From assembly GCA_018366495.1 (NCBI GenBank), contig JAGZHZ010000005.1, positions 54,766 to 118,765 of the forward strand: 64,000 bases of DNA. Direction: 5' to 3'. Shown here piece after piece: positions 17,537 to 26,272 of the stretch. The notes under the pieces were generated by a model that was not told where the DNA came from, searched no databases, and saw nothing but the letters and a program-made list of their open reading frames with translations. A program made the position numbers and the translations under genes. Positions within the stretch are counted from its first letter, which is position 1, and each line of letters opens with the position of its first letter. This DNA comes from Clostridiales bacterium. GTDB lineage: Bacteria > Bacillota > Clostridia > Lachnospirales > Lachnospiraceae.

Positions 17537-17934
17537 AAAGGATGAGCGCAGTATTAAAAGAATTAATTTTAGGCATTTTGATTTGCGGGGTCTTTTTTCA
17601 ATCTACGCTGATATGGCTCGCTCATGATAAGGTACAGTATACCACGGGACTTTGGATTGGGATTGTGTGCTCTGTGCTGAAAGCGGTTCATATGGAATAT
17701 TCGATCCGCAATGCACTGGAGAGAAATGAAAAGGGAGCCAGAAATTATGCGAGAATGATGTACGGACTGCGCATGGCGCTGTCCATTGTTCTGATCGGCG
17801 TGACATGGTATTTCAAACTTGGAAATATTCTTGCGCTGTTTCTGGGAATGTTTGCATTAAAAATAGGAGCCTTTCTTCAGATGCCGATTCACAGATTTGC
17901 CGGCAAAAAACTTCCGCAGATCTTCGGAGAATAA
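17533..17934 (+). CDS. atpI: ATP synthase protein I
   Basis: 133 residues from the ATG overlapping the atpZ stop (ATGA). Four hydrophobic segments (LILGILICGVFFQSTLIWL; TTGLWIGIVCSVLKAVHM; GLRMALSIVLIGVTWYF; ILALFLGMFALKIGAFLQ) fit the ATP-synt_I family, a chaperone for c-ring assembly. An AAGGAGG inside the end of atpZ can serve as ribosome binding site. A second in-frame ATG three codons in (17542) is possible. Confidence 0.8.
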   Translation: MKRMSAVLKELILGILICGVFFQSTLIWLAHDKVQYTTGLWIGIVCSVLKAVHMEYSIRNALERNEKGARNYARMMYGLRMALSIVLIGVTWYFKLGNILALFLGMFALKIGAFLQMPIHRFAGKKLPQIFGE

Positions 17935-18016
17935 AAGAAAATGTTCGGGTTCTCATGGATGAATCGTCTATGAGAGAGAACAATATAGAAATTGAAAAAG
18001 AAAGGAAGGTGAGACT

Positions 18017-18736
18017 ATGGGAGCTGTCAGTTGTTCACAGATGCTGGCTGCAAAAGAAGTTGATTTTATGATTCACGGGCTGGTTAAATTCCATCTGTTT
18101 GGTCAGGAATTGTGGATTACCACAACGCATGTCAGCATTTTGATTGTCATGATTGTGCTGCTTGTGCTTGCGCTTGTCGTCAGAAAAAAGATGAAACATC
18201 CGCAGGAATTTCCTACCGGATTTCAAAATGCGATTGAAATGATGGTGGATATGCTCGATCATATGGTAGAGAACAGCATGGGGCGCCATGCGAAAAAGTT
18301 TGTCAATTATATCAGCAGTATTTTCGTCTTTATCTTTGTCAGCAATATTTCAGGTTTGTTTGGGCTAAGGCCGCCGACTGCTGATTTTGGAGTGACACTG
18401 CCGCTTGGACTGATTACATTTGGAATTATCCAGTATAATAATATCAAGTACAATAAAGCAGGTGCATTTACAGGACTGTTTAAACCGCTGCCGTTCTTGT
18501 TCCCGATCAACCTGATCGGAGAGATCGCGGTTCCATTTTCACTGTCGCTGCGTCTGTTTGGAAATATCCTGTCAGGAACAGTCATGATGTCATTGATTTA
18601 TGCTCTGCTGTCACCATTTGCAGTGGCATGGCCGGGATTCCTGCACATTTATTTTGATATCTTCTCAGGGGCAATACAGACATATGTATTCTGTATGCTG
18701 ACGATGGTATTTGTCAACGATAAACTGCCGGAATAA
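18017..18736 (+). CDS. atpB: F-type ATP synthase subunit a
   Basis: 239 residues with five to six membrane helices. The essential Arg is R179 in SLSLRLFGNILSG, which lines the ion half-channels against the c ring. NLIGEIAVPFSLSLRLFGN and GAIQTYVFCMLTMVFV are family blocks. RBS AAGGAAGGTGAG upstream. It forms the Fo stator with subunit b; given the c subunit motif the translocated ion is probably Na+. Confidence 0.95.
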   Translation: MGAVSCSQMLAAKEVDFMIHGLVKFHLFGQELWITTTHVSILIVMIVLLVLALVVRKKMKHPQEFPTGFQNAIEMMVDMLDHMVENSMGRHAKKFVNYISSIFVFIFVSNISGLFGLRPPTADFGVTLPLGLITFGIIQYNNIKYNKAGAFTGLFKPLPFLFPINLIGEIAVPFSLSLRLFGNILSGTVMMSLIYALLSPFAVAWPGFLHIYFDIFSGAIQTYVFCMLTMVFVNDKLPE

Positions 18737-18797
18737 AAAAATACGTTAAAACAGAAAAATAAAAAATTATCAGTATGAAAATCAGGAGGAAAAAGAT

Positions 18798-19064
18798 ATG
18801 AGTGGTATTACAGATCAGGGTTTAGTATTAGCATGTTCAGCGATTGGTGCAGGACTGGCGTTGATCGCCGGTATCGGACCTGGTATTGGACAGGGAATCG
18901 CAGCAGGTTACGGCGCTTCGGCAGTCGGAAGAAATCCAGGAGCAAAATCTGATATTACATCTACGATGCTTTTAGGACAGGCCGTGGCAGAGACAACAGG
19001 TCTTTACGGTCTTGCCATCGCATTTATCCTTTTGTTTGCAAATCCATTGCTCGGAAAGCTTTGA
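18798..19064 (+). CDS. atpE: F-type ATP synthase subunit c, Na+-type motif
   Basis: 88 residues, a two-helix hairpin. The ion-binding residues Q32 (GPGIGQGIAAG), V63, E65, T66, T67 and Y70 (GQAVAETTGLYG) align position for position with the Na+-coordinating set of the Ilyobacter tartaricus c ring (Q32, V63, E65, S66, T67, Y70; here Ser66 is Thr). Proton-specific rings lack the Gln and the second hydroxyl. Na+ coupling is therefore predicted from known structures, not shown. RBS AGGAGG upstream. Confidence 0.96.
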   Translation: MSGITDQGLVLACSAIGAGLALIAGIGPGIGQGIAAGYGASAVGRNPGAKSDITSTMLLGQAVAETTGLYGLAIAFILLFANPLLGKL

Positions 19065-19186
19065 TGGAAGACGAAGGGAAGCAGCAGGACAGGAGGGGTG
19101 ACGCGCGGATGATCCTGAGATCATGGGGGCGGCAAGAAAATCTGTTTTGCTGCAAAACCTGAAGAAAAACGAAAGGAGGCGAAACC

Positions 19187-19702
19187 TTGGAACGATTATT
19201 TAATCTTGATCCGCAGCTTTTGTTTGATGCAGTTATTCTGGCAATCTCTGTCTTTGTCATGTTTACATTTTTATCCTATCTTCTGTTCAATCCTGTGAGG
19301 GATATGCTTAAGAAGAGAGAGGACAGAGTGAAAAATGATATTGAGACAGCGCAGGAAAATAAAGAAGAAGCGCTGAAGCTGAAAGCAGATTATGAGGCGA
19401 GAATCAGGAATATTGAAAAAGAAGCAGAAGGGATATTAGCTGAAGCGAGACAGAAAGCTCTGAAAAATGAAGAGAAAATTCTGGATGAGGCAAAAGAAGA
19501 AGCGGCCAGAATGATCGCAAGAGCAAATGCTCAGATCGAGCTGGATAAGAAAAAGGCTGCCGATGATATGAAGAAAGAGATGATATCCATTGCTTCGCTT
19601 ATGGCAGAAAAAGTAATAAAAACTTCCATGACAGAAGAGATTCAGTCTCAGATCATGGAGGATACATTAAAAGAGATAGGTGATCAGACATGGCTAAGCT
19701 AG
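19187..19702 (+). CDS. atpF: F-type ATP synthase subunit b
   Basis: 171 residues from a TTG start; AAAGGAGG at 19172-19179 with 7-nt spacing decides it, and no ATG fits. One N-terminal membrane helix (FDAVILAISVFVMFTFLSYL), then a long charged coiled coil (KKREDRVKNDIETAQENKEEALKL...) that forms the peripheral stalk. It overlaps atpH by 13 nt, implying coupling. The 122-nt gap before it has no gene. Confidence 0.94.
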   Translation: MERLFNLDPQLLFDAVILAISVFVMFTFLSYLLFNPVRDMLKKREDRVKNDIETAQENKEEALKLKADYEARIRNIEKEAEGILAEARQKALKNEEKILDEAKEEAARMIARANAQIELDKKKAADDMKKEMISIASLMAEKVIKTSMTEEIQSQIMEDTLKEIGDQTWLS

Positions 19703-20238
19703 TATCCAAAACGTATGCGGAAGCATTGTTTGAGCTGGCCGTGGAAGAGCAGAAGGCAGATCTTTTGCTTGAGGAAATCTTGTCCGTTCAGGCAACGCTT
19801 GAGGAAAATCCGGAATTAATCCAGTTTCTGGAGCATCCTGAGATTCTGAAAGAGGAAAAAATTCATGTCATTGAGACTATTTTTAAAGGAAAAGTGTCAG
19901 ATGATGTGACAGGATTTCTTGTCGTGATTGTGACAAAAGGCCGTTCAAAAGAACTACCCGCAATTTGTGCAGAATTTATTGCAAAAATCAAGGAATATAA
20001 AAAAATAGGAAGCGTCCAGGTGACATCTGCGATGGAACTGGACGAACAGTGGAAAGAAAAAATTCGAGAGAAGCTGCTTGGGACAACCGGCTACAAAGAA
20101 CTGGAGATCTCCTACCAGGTGGATGAGTCTTTAATCGGCGGGATGATTATCCGGCTGAAAGACCGTGTGGTGGACAGCAGCATCAAAAGTCAGCTGGAAC
20201 GGTTAAAGGGACAGCTTGAAAAAATTTCTCTCGGCTAG
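19690..20238 (+). CDS. atpH: F-type ATP synthase subunit delta
   Basis: 182 residues. Family features are the N-terminal KTYAEALFELAVEEQK helix and the C-terminal DESLIGGMIIRLKDRVVDSSIKSQLERLK. It caps the F1 head and ties it to subunit b. The start overlaps the end of atpF by 13 nt. Confidence 0.94.
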   Translation: MAKLVSKTYAEALFELAVEEQKADLLLEEILSVQATLEENPELIQFLEHPEILKEEKIHVIETIFKGKVSDDVTGFLVVIVTKGRSKELPAICAEFIAKIKEYKKIGSVQVTSAMELDEQWKEKIREKLLGTTGYKELEISYQVDESLIGGMIIRLKDRVVDSSIKSQLERLKGQLEKISLG

Positions 20239-20273
20239 AAATCAGTATAACAGGAAGAAGGTGTAAAAACCCC

Positions 20274-21782
20274 ATGAATTTAAAACCAGAGGAAATCAGT
20301 TCTGTGATAAAAGAACAAATCAGACAGTATTCTTCCAAGATGACGGTTTCTGATGTGGGAACAGTAATACAGGTTGCCGATGGAATTGCCCGTATTCATG
20401 GTCTGGAAAATGCGATGCAGGGAGAATTGCTCCAGTTTCCGGGCGATGTTCAGGGGATGGTGCTGAACCTGGAAGAGGACAATGTAGGCGCCGTTCTGCT
20501 GGGTGATAATAAAAGTATCAGTGAAGGAGATACGGTCAGAACGACGGGGCGTGTTGTGGAAGTTCCAGTCGGAGACGGTATGCTGGGTCGTGTCATCAAT
20601 GCACTCGGACAGCCGATTGACGGAAAAGGGCCGATTCGTGCAGAACGCCACCGCAGGATTGAACGTGTGGCTTCCGGTGTTATCTCCAGAAAATCTGTAG
20701 ATACGCCGCTTCAGACCGGTATCAAGGCGATTGACTCTATGGTTCCGATCGGAAGAGGACAGCGTGAGCTGATTATCGGAGACAGACAGACGGGAAAGAC
20801 AGCCATTGCGGTTGATACCATTATCAACCAGAAAGGGCAGAACGTAAAATGTATCTATGTCGCAATCGGGCAGAAAGCCTCAACGGTGGCATCCATCGTA
20901 AAGACACTGGAAGAATATGGCGCAATGGATTATACGACAGTCGTTGCATCGACAGCGAGTGAGCTGGCGCCATTACAGTATATCGCGCCGTATTCCGGAT
21001 GTGCGATTGGAGAAGAATGGATGGAGAATGGAGAGGATGTACTGATCGTCTATGATGATCTGTCAAAACATGCTGCGGCATATCGTACACTTTCCCTGCT
21101 TTTGAAACGTCCGCCTGGACGTGAGGCATATCCTGGAGATGTCTTTTATCTTCATTCCAGATTGCTGGAACGTGCGGCAAGACTGTCCGACGAACTGGGA
21201 GGCGGCTCTTTGACGGCGCTTCCGATTATCGAGACGCAGGCGGGCGATGTATCTGCCTATATTCCGACAAACGTGATTTCAATCACGGACGGACAGATTT
21301 ATCTGGAGACAGAGATGTTTAATGCCGGATTCAGACCGGCGATCAATGCTGGACTTTCTGTATCCCGTGTAGGCGGCGCGGCGCAGATCAAGGCGATGAA
21401 AAAGATTGCAGCGCCGATCCGTGTAGAACTGGCTCAGTACCGTGAATTGGCAGCATTCTCACAGTTTGGGTCTGAATTGGATGCCGACACGAAGGAGAAG
21501 CTGGCACAGGGAGAGCGCATCAAAGAGATCTTAAAGCAGCCGCAGTATCAGCCGATGCCGGTACAGTATCAGGTCATTATCATTTATGCCGCTACAAAAA
21601 AATATCTGCTTGATATTCCAGTGGAAGAGATCCAGCGGTTTGAGAAGGAGCTGTTTGAATTTATTCAGACGAAGTATCCGGAGATACCGGAAAAGATCGC
21701 AGCGGAAAAGCAGATTTCAGATGAAAATGAAAAAGATCTGATCAAGGCAATCGAAGAATTTAAAGAGACATTTCAGTCATAA
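20274..21782 (+). CDS. atpA: F-type ATP synthase subunit alpha
   Basis: 502 residues, standard length. Walker A GDRQTGKT at 169-176, Walker B-like VLIVYDDL, and the alpha signature PGREAYPGDVFYLHSRLLERAA. It carries the non-catalytic nucleotide sites of F1. The ATG is 35 nt after atpH; GGAAGAAGGTG serves as RBS. Confidence 0.97.
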   Translation: MNLKPEEISSVIKEQIRQYSSKMTVSDVGTVIQVADGIARIHGLENAMQGELLQFPGDVQGMVLNLEEDNVGAVLLGDNKSISEGDTVRTTGRVVEVPVGDGMLGRVINALGQPIDGKGPIRAERHRRIERVASGVISRKSVDTPLQTGIKAIDSMVPIGRGQRELIIGDRQTGKTAIAVDTIINQKGQNVKCIYVAIGQKASTVASIVKTLEEYGAMDYTTVVASTASELAPLQYIAPYSGCAIGEEWMENGEDVLIVYDDLSKHAAAYRTLSLLLKRPPGREAYPGDVFYLHSRLLERAARLSDELGGGSLTALPIIETQAGDVSAYIPTNVISITDGQIYLETEMFNAGFRPAINAGLSVSRVGGAAQIKAMKKIAAPIRVELAQYRELAAFSQFGSELDADTKEKLAQGERIKEILKQPQYQPMPVQYQVIIIYAATKKYLLDIPVEEIQRFEKELFEFIQTKYPEIPEKIAAEKQISDENEKDLIKAIEEFKETFQS

Positions 21783-21814
21783 AGCCAGAAAAACGGTTTG
21801 GAAAGGGTGATAGT

Positions 21815-22666
21815 ATGGCCTCGATGAGAGACATAAAAAGACGAAAGAGCAGTATTTCCAGCACGCAGCAGATCACAAAGGCGATGAAGCTTGTCTCTAC
21901 AGTGAAGCTGCAGAAGACAAAAACTCGTGCGGAACATGCAAAGCCATATTTTGACGAGATGTATGCTGTGATCACCTCCGTTCTGGCAAAGTCCGGCAGC
22001 ATTGACCATCCGTATCTGCGGCCAGGTGCATCTGAAAAGAAGGCAGTCATTGTCGTGACTTCAAACAGAGGACTGGCAGGCGGATACAATTCAAATGTGG
22101 TGAAGCTGATTACGGCGGGAGAGCTGGAAAAAGAAAAGCTGGAAATTTATACAGTTGGAAAAAAAGGAAGAGAAGCCCTGGAAAAGAGGGGCTATGCGAT
22201 GAAAGAGGATTACAGCAATGTGATCAATGACCCGTCCTATCAGGATGCTGTAGAAATCAGTACAAAAGTACTGGAGGAATTTAAAAACGGCAGAATCGGA
22301 GAAATCTATCTGGCGTATACATCTTTCAAAAATACAGTGGTTCATGAGCCGAAACTGCTGAAGCTGCTGCCGGTGGAGGCAGACAGATCAAAGCCTGTCC
22401 GCAGTGAGGCGCTGATGAATTATGAGCCGGAGGAAGAAGAGGCATTGGAGATCATCATTCCAAAATATGTGACCAGTATGATTTACGGTACGCTGATTGA
22501 GGCAGTTGCGAGTGAGAACGGAGCCAGAATGCAGGCGATGGATGCAGCGACAAGCAATGCGGAAGAAATGATAGAAAAACTTTCTCTGCTGTATAACCGT
22601 GCAAGACAGGGCAGTATCACGCAGGAGCTGACCGAGATCATTGCAGGTGCTGAGGCAGTCGATTAG
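21815..22666 (+). CDS. atpG: F-type ATP synthase subunit gamma
   Basis: 283 residues. N-terminal RDIKRRKSSISSTQQITKAMKLVSTVKLQK and C-terminal LYNRARQGSITQELTEIIAGAEA form the central-stalk coiled coil that rotates inside the alpha/beta hexamer. AAAGGGTG upstream of the ATG. Confidence 0.96.
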   Translation: MASMRDIKRRKSSISSTQQITKAMKLVSTVKLQKTKTRAEHAKPYFDEMYAVITSVLAKSGSIDHPYLRPGASEKKAVIVVTSNRGLAGGYNSNVVKLITAGELEKEKLEIYTVGKKGREALEKRGYAMKEDYSNVINDPSYQDAVEISTKVLEEFKNGRIGEIYLAYTSFKNTVVHEPKLLKLLPVEADRSKPVRSEALMNYEPEEEEALEIIIPKYVTSMIYGTLIEAVASENGARMQAMDAATSNAEEMIEKLSLLYNRARQGSITQELTEIIAGAEAVD

Positions 22667-22739
22667 ACTGGATGGCAGAATGTGAGGTGATGGGATCACC
22701 AAGAAAAAAGAAAAAAGAAAAAGGAGTGAGAATCGAATC

Positions 22740-24131
22740 ATGTCAGTACAAAACAAAGGCAAAATCACTCAGATTATCGGTGCGGTACTTGATATAAAGT
22801 TTGCAGAAGGTCTGCTCCCTCAGATTTATGAAGCGATTGAAATTCAGACAGCAGAGGGAAAAAAACTGGTCGTAGAAGTTGCACAGCATCTGGGAGATGA
22901 TATTGTTCGGTGTATCGCGATGGGACCGACAGACGGTCTTGTGCGCGGAATGGAAGCTGTGGCGACAGGAAGTCCGATCTCTGTCCCAGTAGGAGAGAAT
23001 ACGCTGGGGCGCATTTTTAATGTGACAGGAGATCCGATTGACAACAAGCCTGTACCGGAGAATGTGACGTATATGCCGATTCACAGAAAGGCTCCGACAT
23101 TTGAAGAACAGTCCACAACGGCAGAAATGCTGGAGACAGGAATCAAAGTAGTTGACCTTCTGTGTCCATACCAGAAAGGTGGAAAGATTGGGTTGTTCGG
23201 CGGCGCCGGCGTAGGAAAAACAGTTCTGATTCAGGAGCTGATCCGAAATATTGCGACGGAGCATGGCGGTTATTCTGTGTTCACCGGCGTAGGCGAGAGA
23301 ACACGAGAAGGAAACGATTTATATTATGAAATGCAGGAATCAGGCGTTATCAATAAGACGACGATGGTGTTCGGACAGATGAACGAGCCGCCGGGAGCCA
23401 GAATGAGAGTGGGATTGACTGGTCTGACGATGGCGGAATACTTCCGTGACAAGGGCGGAAAAGATGTGCTGCTGTTCATTGACAATATCTTCCGTTTTAC
23501 ACAGGCGGGATCTGAGGTATCCGCACTGCTGGGACGTATGCCGTCAGCAGTTGGATATCAGCCTACTCTTCAGACAGAGATGGGAGCGCTTCAGGAGCGC
23601 ATCACATCGACAAAGAACGGTTCCATCACATCGGTGCAGGCTGTCTATGTGCCGGCGGATGACTTGACGGACCCGGCTCCGGCGACAACGTTTGCCCATC
23701 TGGACGCGACGACCGTATTGTCACGTTCCATTGTAGAGCTTGGAATTTATCCGGCAGTAGATCCTCTTGAATCGTCTTCTCGTATTCTGGATCCGAGAAT
23801 CGTGGGCGAAGAACATTATAAAGTCGCCAGAGGCGTGCAGGAGATTCTGCAGCGATACAAAGAACTGCAGGATATCATTGCCATTCTCGGAATGGACGAG
23901 CTGTCCGATGAAGAAAAACTCGTTGTAAGCCGTGCCAGAAAGATCCAGAGATTCTTGTCTCAGCCATTCTTCGTGGCTACGCAGTTTACAGGAATGGATG
24001 GACGGTATGTGCCGATTTCAGAGACAATCCGCGGTTTCAAAGAGATCCTGGAAGGAAAACATGATGAGATTCCGGAAAGCTATTTCCTGAATGCAGGTAC
24101 GATTGATGATGTGATCGCCCGCGTGAAATAA
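22740..24131 (+). CDS. atpD: F-type ATP synthase subunit beta
   Basis: 463 residues. Walker A GGAGVGKT at 154-161, catalytic Glu in GVGERTREGNDLY (E186), ALLGRMPSAVGYQPTL, and DELSDEEKL (the DELSEED lever). It carries the catalytic sites. RBS AAAGGAGTGAG upstream. Confidence 0.98.
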   Translation: MSVQNKGKITQIIGAVLDIKFAEGLLPQIYEAIEIQTAEGKKLVVEVAQHLGDDIVRCIAMGPTDGLVRGMEAVATGSPISVPVGENTLGRIFNVTGDPIDNKPVPENVTYMPIHRKAPTFEEQSTTAEMLETGIKVVDLLCPYQKGGKIGLFGGAGVGKTVLIQELIRNIATEHGGYSVFTGVGERTREGNDLYYEMQESGVINKTTMVFGQMNEPPGARMRVGLTGLTMAEYFRDKGGKDVLLFIDNIFRFTQAGSEVSALLGRMPSAVGYQPTLQTEMGALQERITSTKNGSITSVQAVYVPADDLTDPAPATTFAHLDATTVLSRSIVELGIYPAVDPLESSSRILDPRIVGEEHYKVARGVQEILQRYKELQDIIAILGMDELSDEEKLVVSRARKIQRFLSQPFFVATQFTGMDGRYVPISETIRGFKEILEGKHDEIPESYFLNAGTIDDVIARVK

Positions 24132-24142
24132 GGGAGGCAGAT

Positions 24143-24559
24143 ATGGCAGACGGGAAGTATTTTGATTTGAAAATTATCTCTCCCGATCGTATTTTTTATG
24201 AAGGTCAGGCAAGTATGCTGGAGCTGACTACGAGCGAGGGAGAGATCGGTATTTATAAAAAACACATACCTCTGACAGCTTTGATTGAACCTGGAATTGT
24301 CACAATCACGGAGAAAGATGGAAAGAAGACAGCCGCAGTTCATACGGGACTTCTGGAAGTCCTGCCGGACAAGGTGACGATTCTTGCCGAGACAACCGAA
24401 TGGCCCGAGGAGATTGATCTGCATCGTGCGCAGGAAGCAAAGATGCGCGCCGAGGAACGGCTTGAGGCAAAAGATGCCAATACAAATATAAAAAGAGCGG
24501 AAATTGCTCTGCGCAGAGCATTAGTGCGGATTGAGCTGAAAGAAAAAAATAGAAAATAG
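24143..24559 (+). CDS. atpC: F-type ATP synthase subunit epsilon
   Basis: 138 residues: N-terminal beta sandwich (DLKIISPDRIFYEGQASMLELTTSEGEIGIYKKHIPL) and C-terminal two-helix domain (AQEAKMRAEERLEAKDANTNIKRAEIALRRALVRIEL) that can latch rotation. Last gene of the atp operon, RBS GGGAGG upstream; the terminator at 24567 follows. Confidence 0.95.
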   Translation: MADGKYFDLKIISPDRIFYEGQASMLELTTSEGEIGIYKKHIPLTALIEPGIVTITEKDGKKTAAVHTGLLEVLPDKVTILAETTEWPEEIDLHRAQEAKMRAEERLEAKDANTNIKRAEIALRRALVRIELKEKNRK

Positions 24560-24566
24560 AGTGATA

Positions 24567-24616
24567 AAAACCCTTCTGACTGGCAATACTCTGAAAAACA
24601 GTTGGAGGGTTTTTTT
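24567..24616 (+). terminator. atp operon terminator overlapping the ywmB ribosome binding site
   Basis: AAAACCC...ACTG (24567-24582) pairs with CAGT...GGGTTTT (24599-24613), followed by T's. The 3' arm contains GGAGGGT, the only ribosome binding site for the ATG at 24617. The hairpin therefore both ends atp transcription and would mask that site in read-through RNA. Confidence 0.75.
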
Positions 24617-25345
24617 ATGCGGAAAAGATGGGTGTTTATTTTTATCATGTTTTGGATTCTCGCCGGAATACAGGTATTCAGAAACAATCTGACGGAGAAA
24701 GAGCAACAGATTACAGAGGTGTTTGCTCAGATCGGAACGGAGGAAAAAAACAGCGAGACAGAATATTTTGGGAAAATAAAGGGCAGTTTCATGGGGGAGG
24801 AAGAGCGAAAACAATTTCTTGTTAAAACAGCCCGAGAACTTGGAATCACTGAGATGGGAAATGTGATGGAAGAGCAGAGGGAAGGTCATATTTTGACAAA
24901 AATCACGACAGAAAATACACGCTCCAGAACAGAACTAAAGATCTTGACAATGAGCAATGAAGAGCAATATCTCTGCGTGCGCATTTTCTTTGAAAATGAT
25001 CTGCACAGCGCCATGTACTACCGCATACGGCTTTCCGATCTTCTGGAAGATAAGGTGGAAAATCCGCAGAATACTACGATGGCATATGGATTTTACACAG
25101 GAGATCTGACGATGGAACAAAAAGATCAGATTACGGAGGAAATTTTAAACTGTTTCGGAGCTCATACTGTGTCAAAACAAAAGACAGATGACTTGTATAC
25201 AGTGTACGGATATACGGGAGGAATCAACGATTATATGATGCAGGGGAATCAGGCAGTTAATCTGAATATTGCGATGACATACAACGAGATAAAAGATAAG
25301 ACAAAAGTATATGTGGCGATCCCGGTTATGAGCGAATCTTATTAG
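24617..25345 (+). CDS. YwmB-family exported protein
   Basis: 242 residues from the ATG at 24617 (GGAGGGT 6 nt upstream; the frame extends five codons further without a better start). A single N-terminal hydrophobic helix (WVFIFIMFWILAGIQVF) suggests a membrane anchor or uncleaved signal. The C-terminal block DLYTVYGYTGGINDYMMQGNQAVNLNIAMTYNE, ending with a strand and AIPVMSE, fits the YwmB/TATA-box-binding-like family, found near atp and murA genes in Bacillus. Its role is not established. It lies directly after the atp operon terminator, in which its RBS is embedded. Confidence 0.65.
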   Translation: MRKRWVFIFIMFWILAGIQVFRNNLTEKEQQITEVFAQIGTEEKNSETEYFGKIKGSFMGEEERKQFLVKTARELGITEMGNVMEEQREGHILTKITTENTRSRTELKILTMSNEEQYLCVRIFFENDLHSAMYYRIRLSDLLEDKVENPQNTTMAYGFYTGDLTMEQKDQITEEILNCFGAHTVSKQKTDDLYTVYGYTGGINDYMMQGNQAVNLNIAMTYNEIKDKTKVYVAIPVMSESY

Positions 25346-25377
25346 GCTGCTCCGAAAAATCAAACAGTAATAACGGA

Positions 25378-25430
25378 TTTAAAGTTGCTTCACGAAAACC
25401 CCATTCATTTTAGCTTATGGGCAGTTCACA
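25378..25430. repeat. 53-bp dispersed repeat, copy 2
   Basis: 47/53 identical to 2989-3041, differing only by transitions; 32 nt after the ywmB stop codon. Confidence 0.6.
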
Positions 25431-25551
25431 TTCGGAAATCTGATCAGATGGATCTGGAAGAACAGTATCCATCTAAAATTTTTCTGCATATAGTAGAGAA
25501 ATGGGAAACGTTCTGCGCAAAATGCGGGGAACAAAAAAGTGGAGGATAGAT

Positions 25552-26070
25552 ATGGATTCGTATGACAGAATTATTCGTGTCTCACCGAAGGTGACAGGCG
25601 GAATTTACTGGGATCAGTTTTTAAAAGAGCCGTGGAAAAACGCAGGAGGAGAGATGCCTGTTCCGTATTATCAGGCATATGGACAGATGATGGACCGCTA
25701 TTCAGACGATCAGGAAAACGAGAGAGATTTAGAACGTATCAAGGAGATGTATCCTGAGATTGCAAAAGAGATTGCACGATATGTGGAAGAAATCTGCGAT
25801 CAGATGGAGTATGATGGAAGCAGAATGTTTGACGAGTCTCCTGACAGGCTGATGATGCGTCAGACTGCTGCTGTGATTTATGATAAGATGAAAGATCGGT
25901 ATCCCGTGGAGGAGCGGGAAGACAAGGATGATGCGCTTGTGATGAATCAGGAAGTTCAGAGAAGATATCCAAGGGGAAAAAACTGGCTGAATGATCTGAT
26001 TGAAGTGATGCTGTATCAGGAAATATATCGCCGAAGATGCCGCAGGCGCGGGTGCAGAAAATGGTATTAA
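25552..26070 (+). CDS. Uncharacterised protein with Arg-rich tail
   Basis: 172 residues from the ATG at 25552, chosen because GGAGG lies 6 nt upstream; the frame is open for 17 further codons without an RBS. No family is recognised. It is a soluble, acidic, mostly helical protein (YSDDQENERDLERIKEMYPEIAKEIARYVEEICDQME) with an N-terminal IIRVSPKVTGGIYWDQFLKEPW segment and a strongly basic end (YRRRCRRRGCRKWY). It has no signal peptide or membrane segment. The neighbours (ywmB upstream, methyltransferase downstream) give no functional clue. Confidence 0.6.
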   Translation: MDSYDRIIRVSPKVTGGIYWDQFLKEPWKNAGGEMPVPYYQAYGQMMDRYSDDQENERDLERIKEMYPEIAKEIARYVEEICDQMEYDGSRMFDESPDRLMMRQTAAVIYDKMKDRYPVEEREDKDDALVMNQEVQRRYPRGKNWLNDLIEVMLYQEIYRRRCRRRGCRKWY

Positions 26071-26112
26071 GAACCGTTAAAAGATCTTAAAAGATCTTAA
26101 AAAAATTTTTAG

Positions 26113-26141
26113 TTGTGATTTTAAAATAAAATAGATACAAT
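26113..26141 (+). promoter_or_regulatory. Promoter of the methyltransferase operon
   Basis: TTGTGA (26113-26118), 17-nt spacer, TACAAT (26136-26141). A GCGCAGG/CCTGCGC hairpin (26168-26187) lies in the leader. Confidence 0.55.
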
Positions 26142-26272
26142 AGAAGTATAAAAGTTTTCCACTTTGTGCGCAGGCTTTGTCCTGCGCCTCTGAAAAAGCA
26201 AGACAGAAAAAGAGAAATCGGTACAGCGGAGATTTTGAGAGAATAAAAGAAATGGAGATGGGAGAACCAGAT

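Noticed and set aside
22743..23264. Minus-strand 173-codon frame opposite atpD
   Set aside because: Antisense shadow of the highly conserved beta subunit gene.
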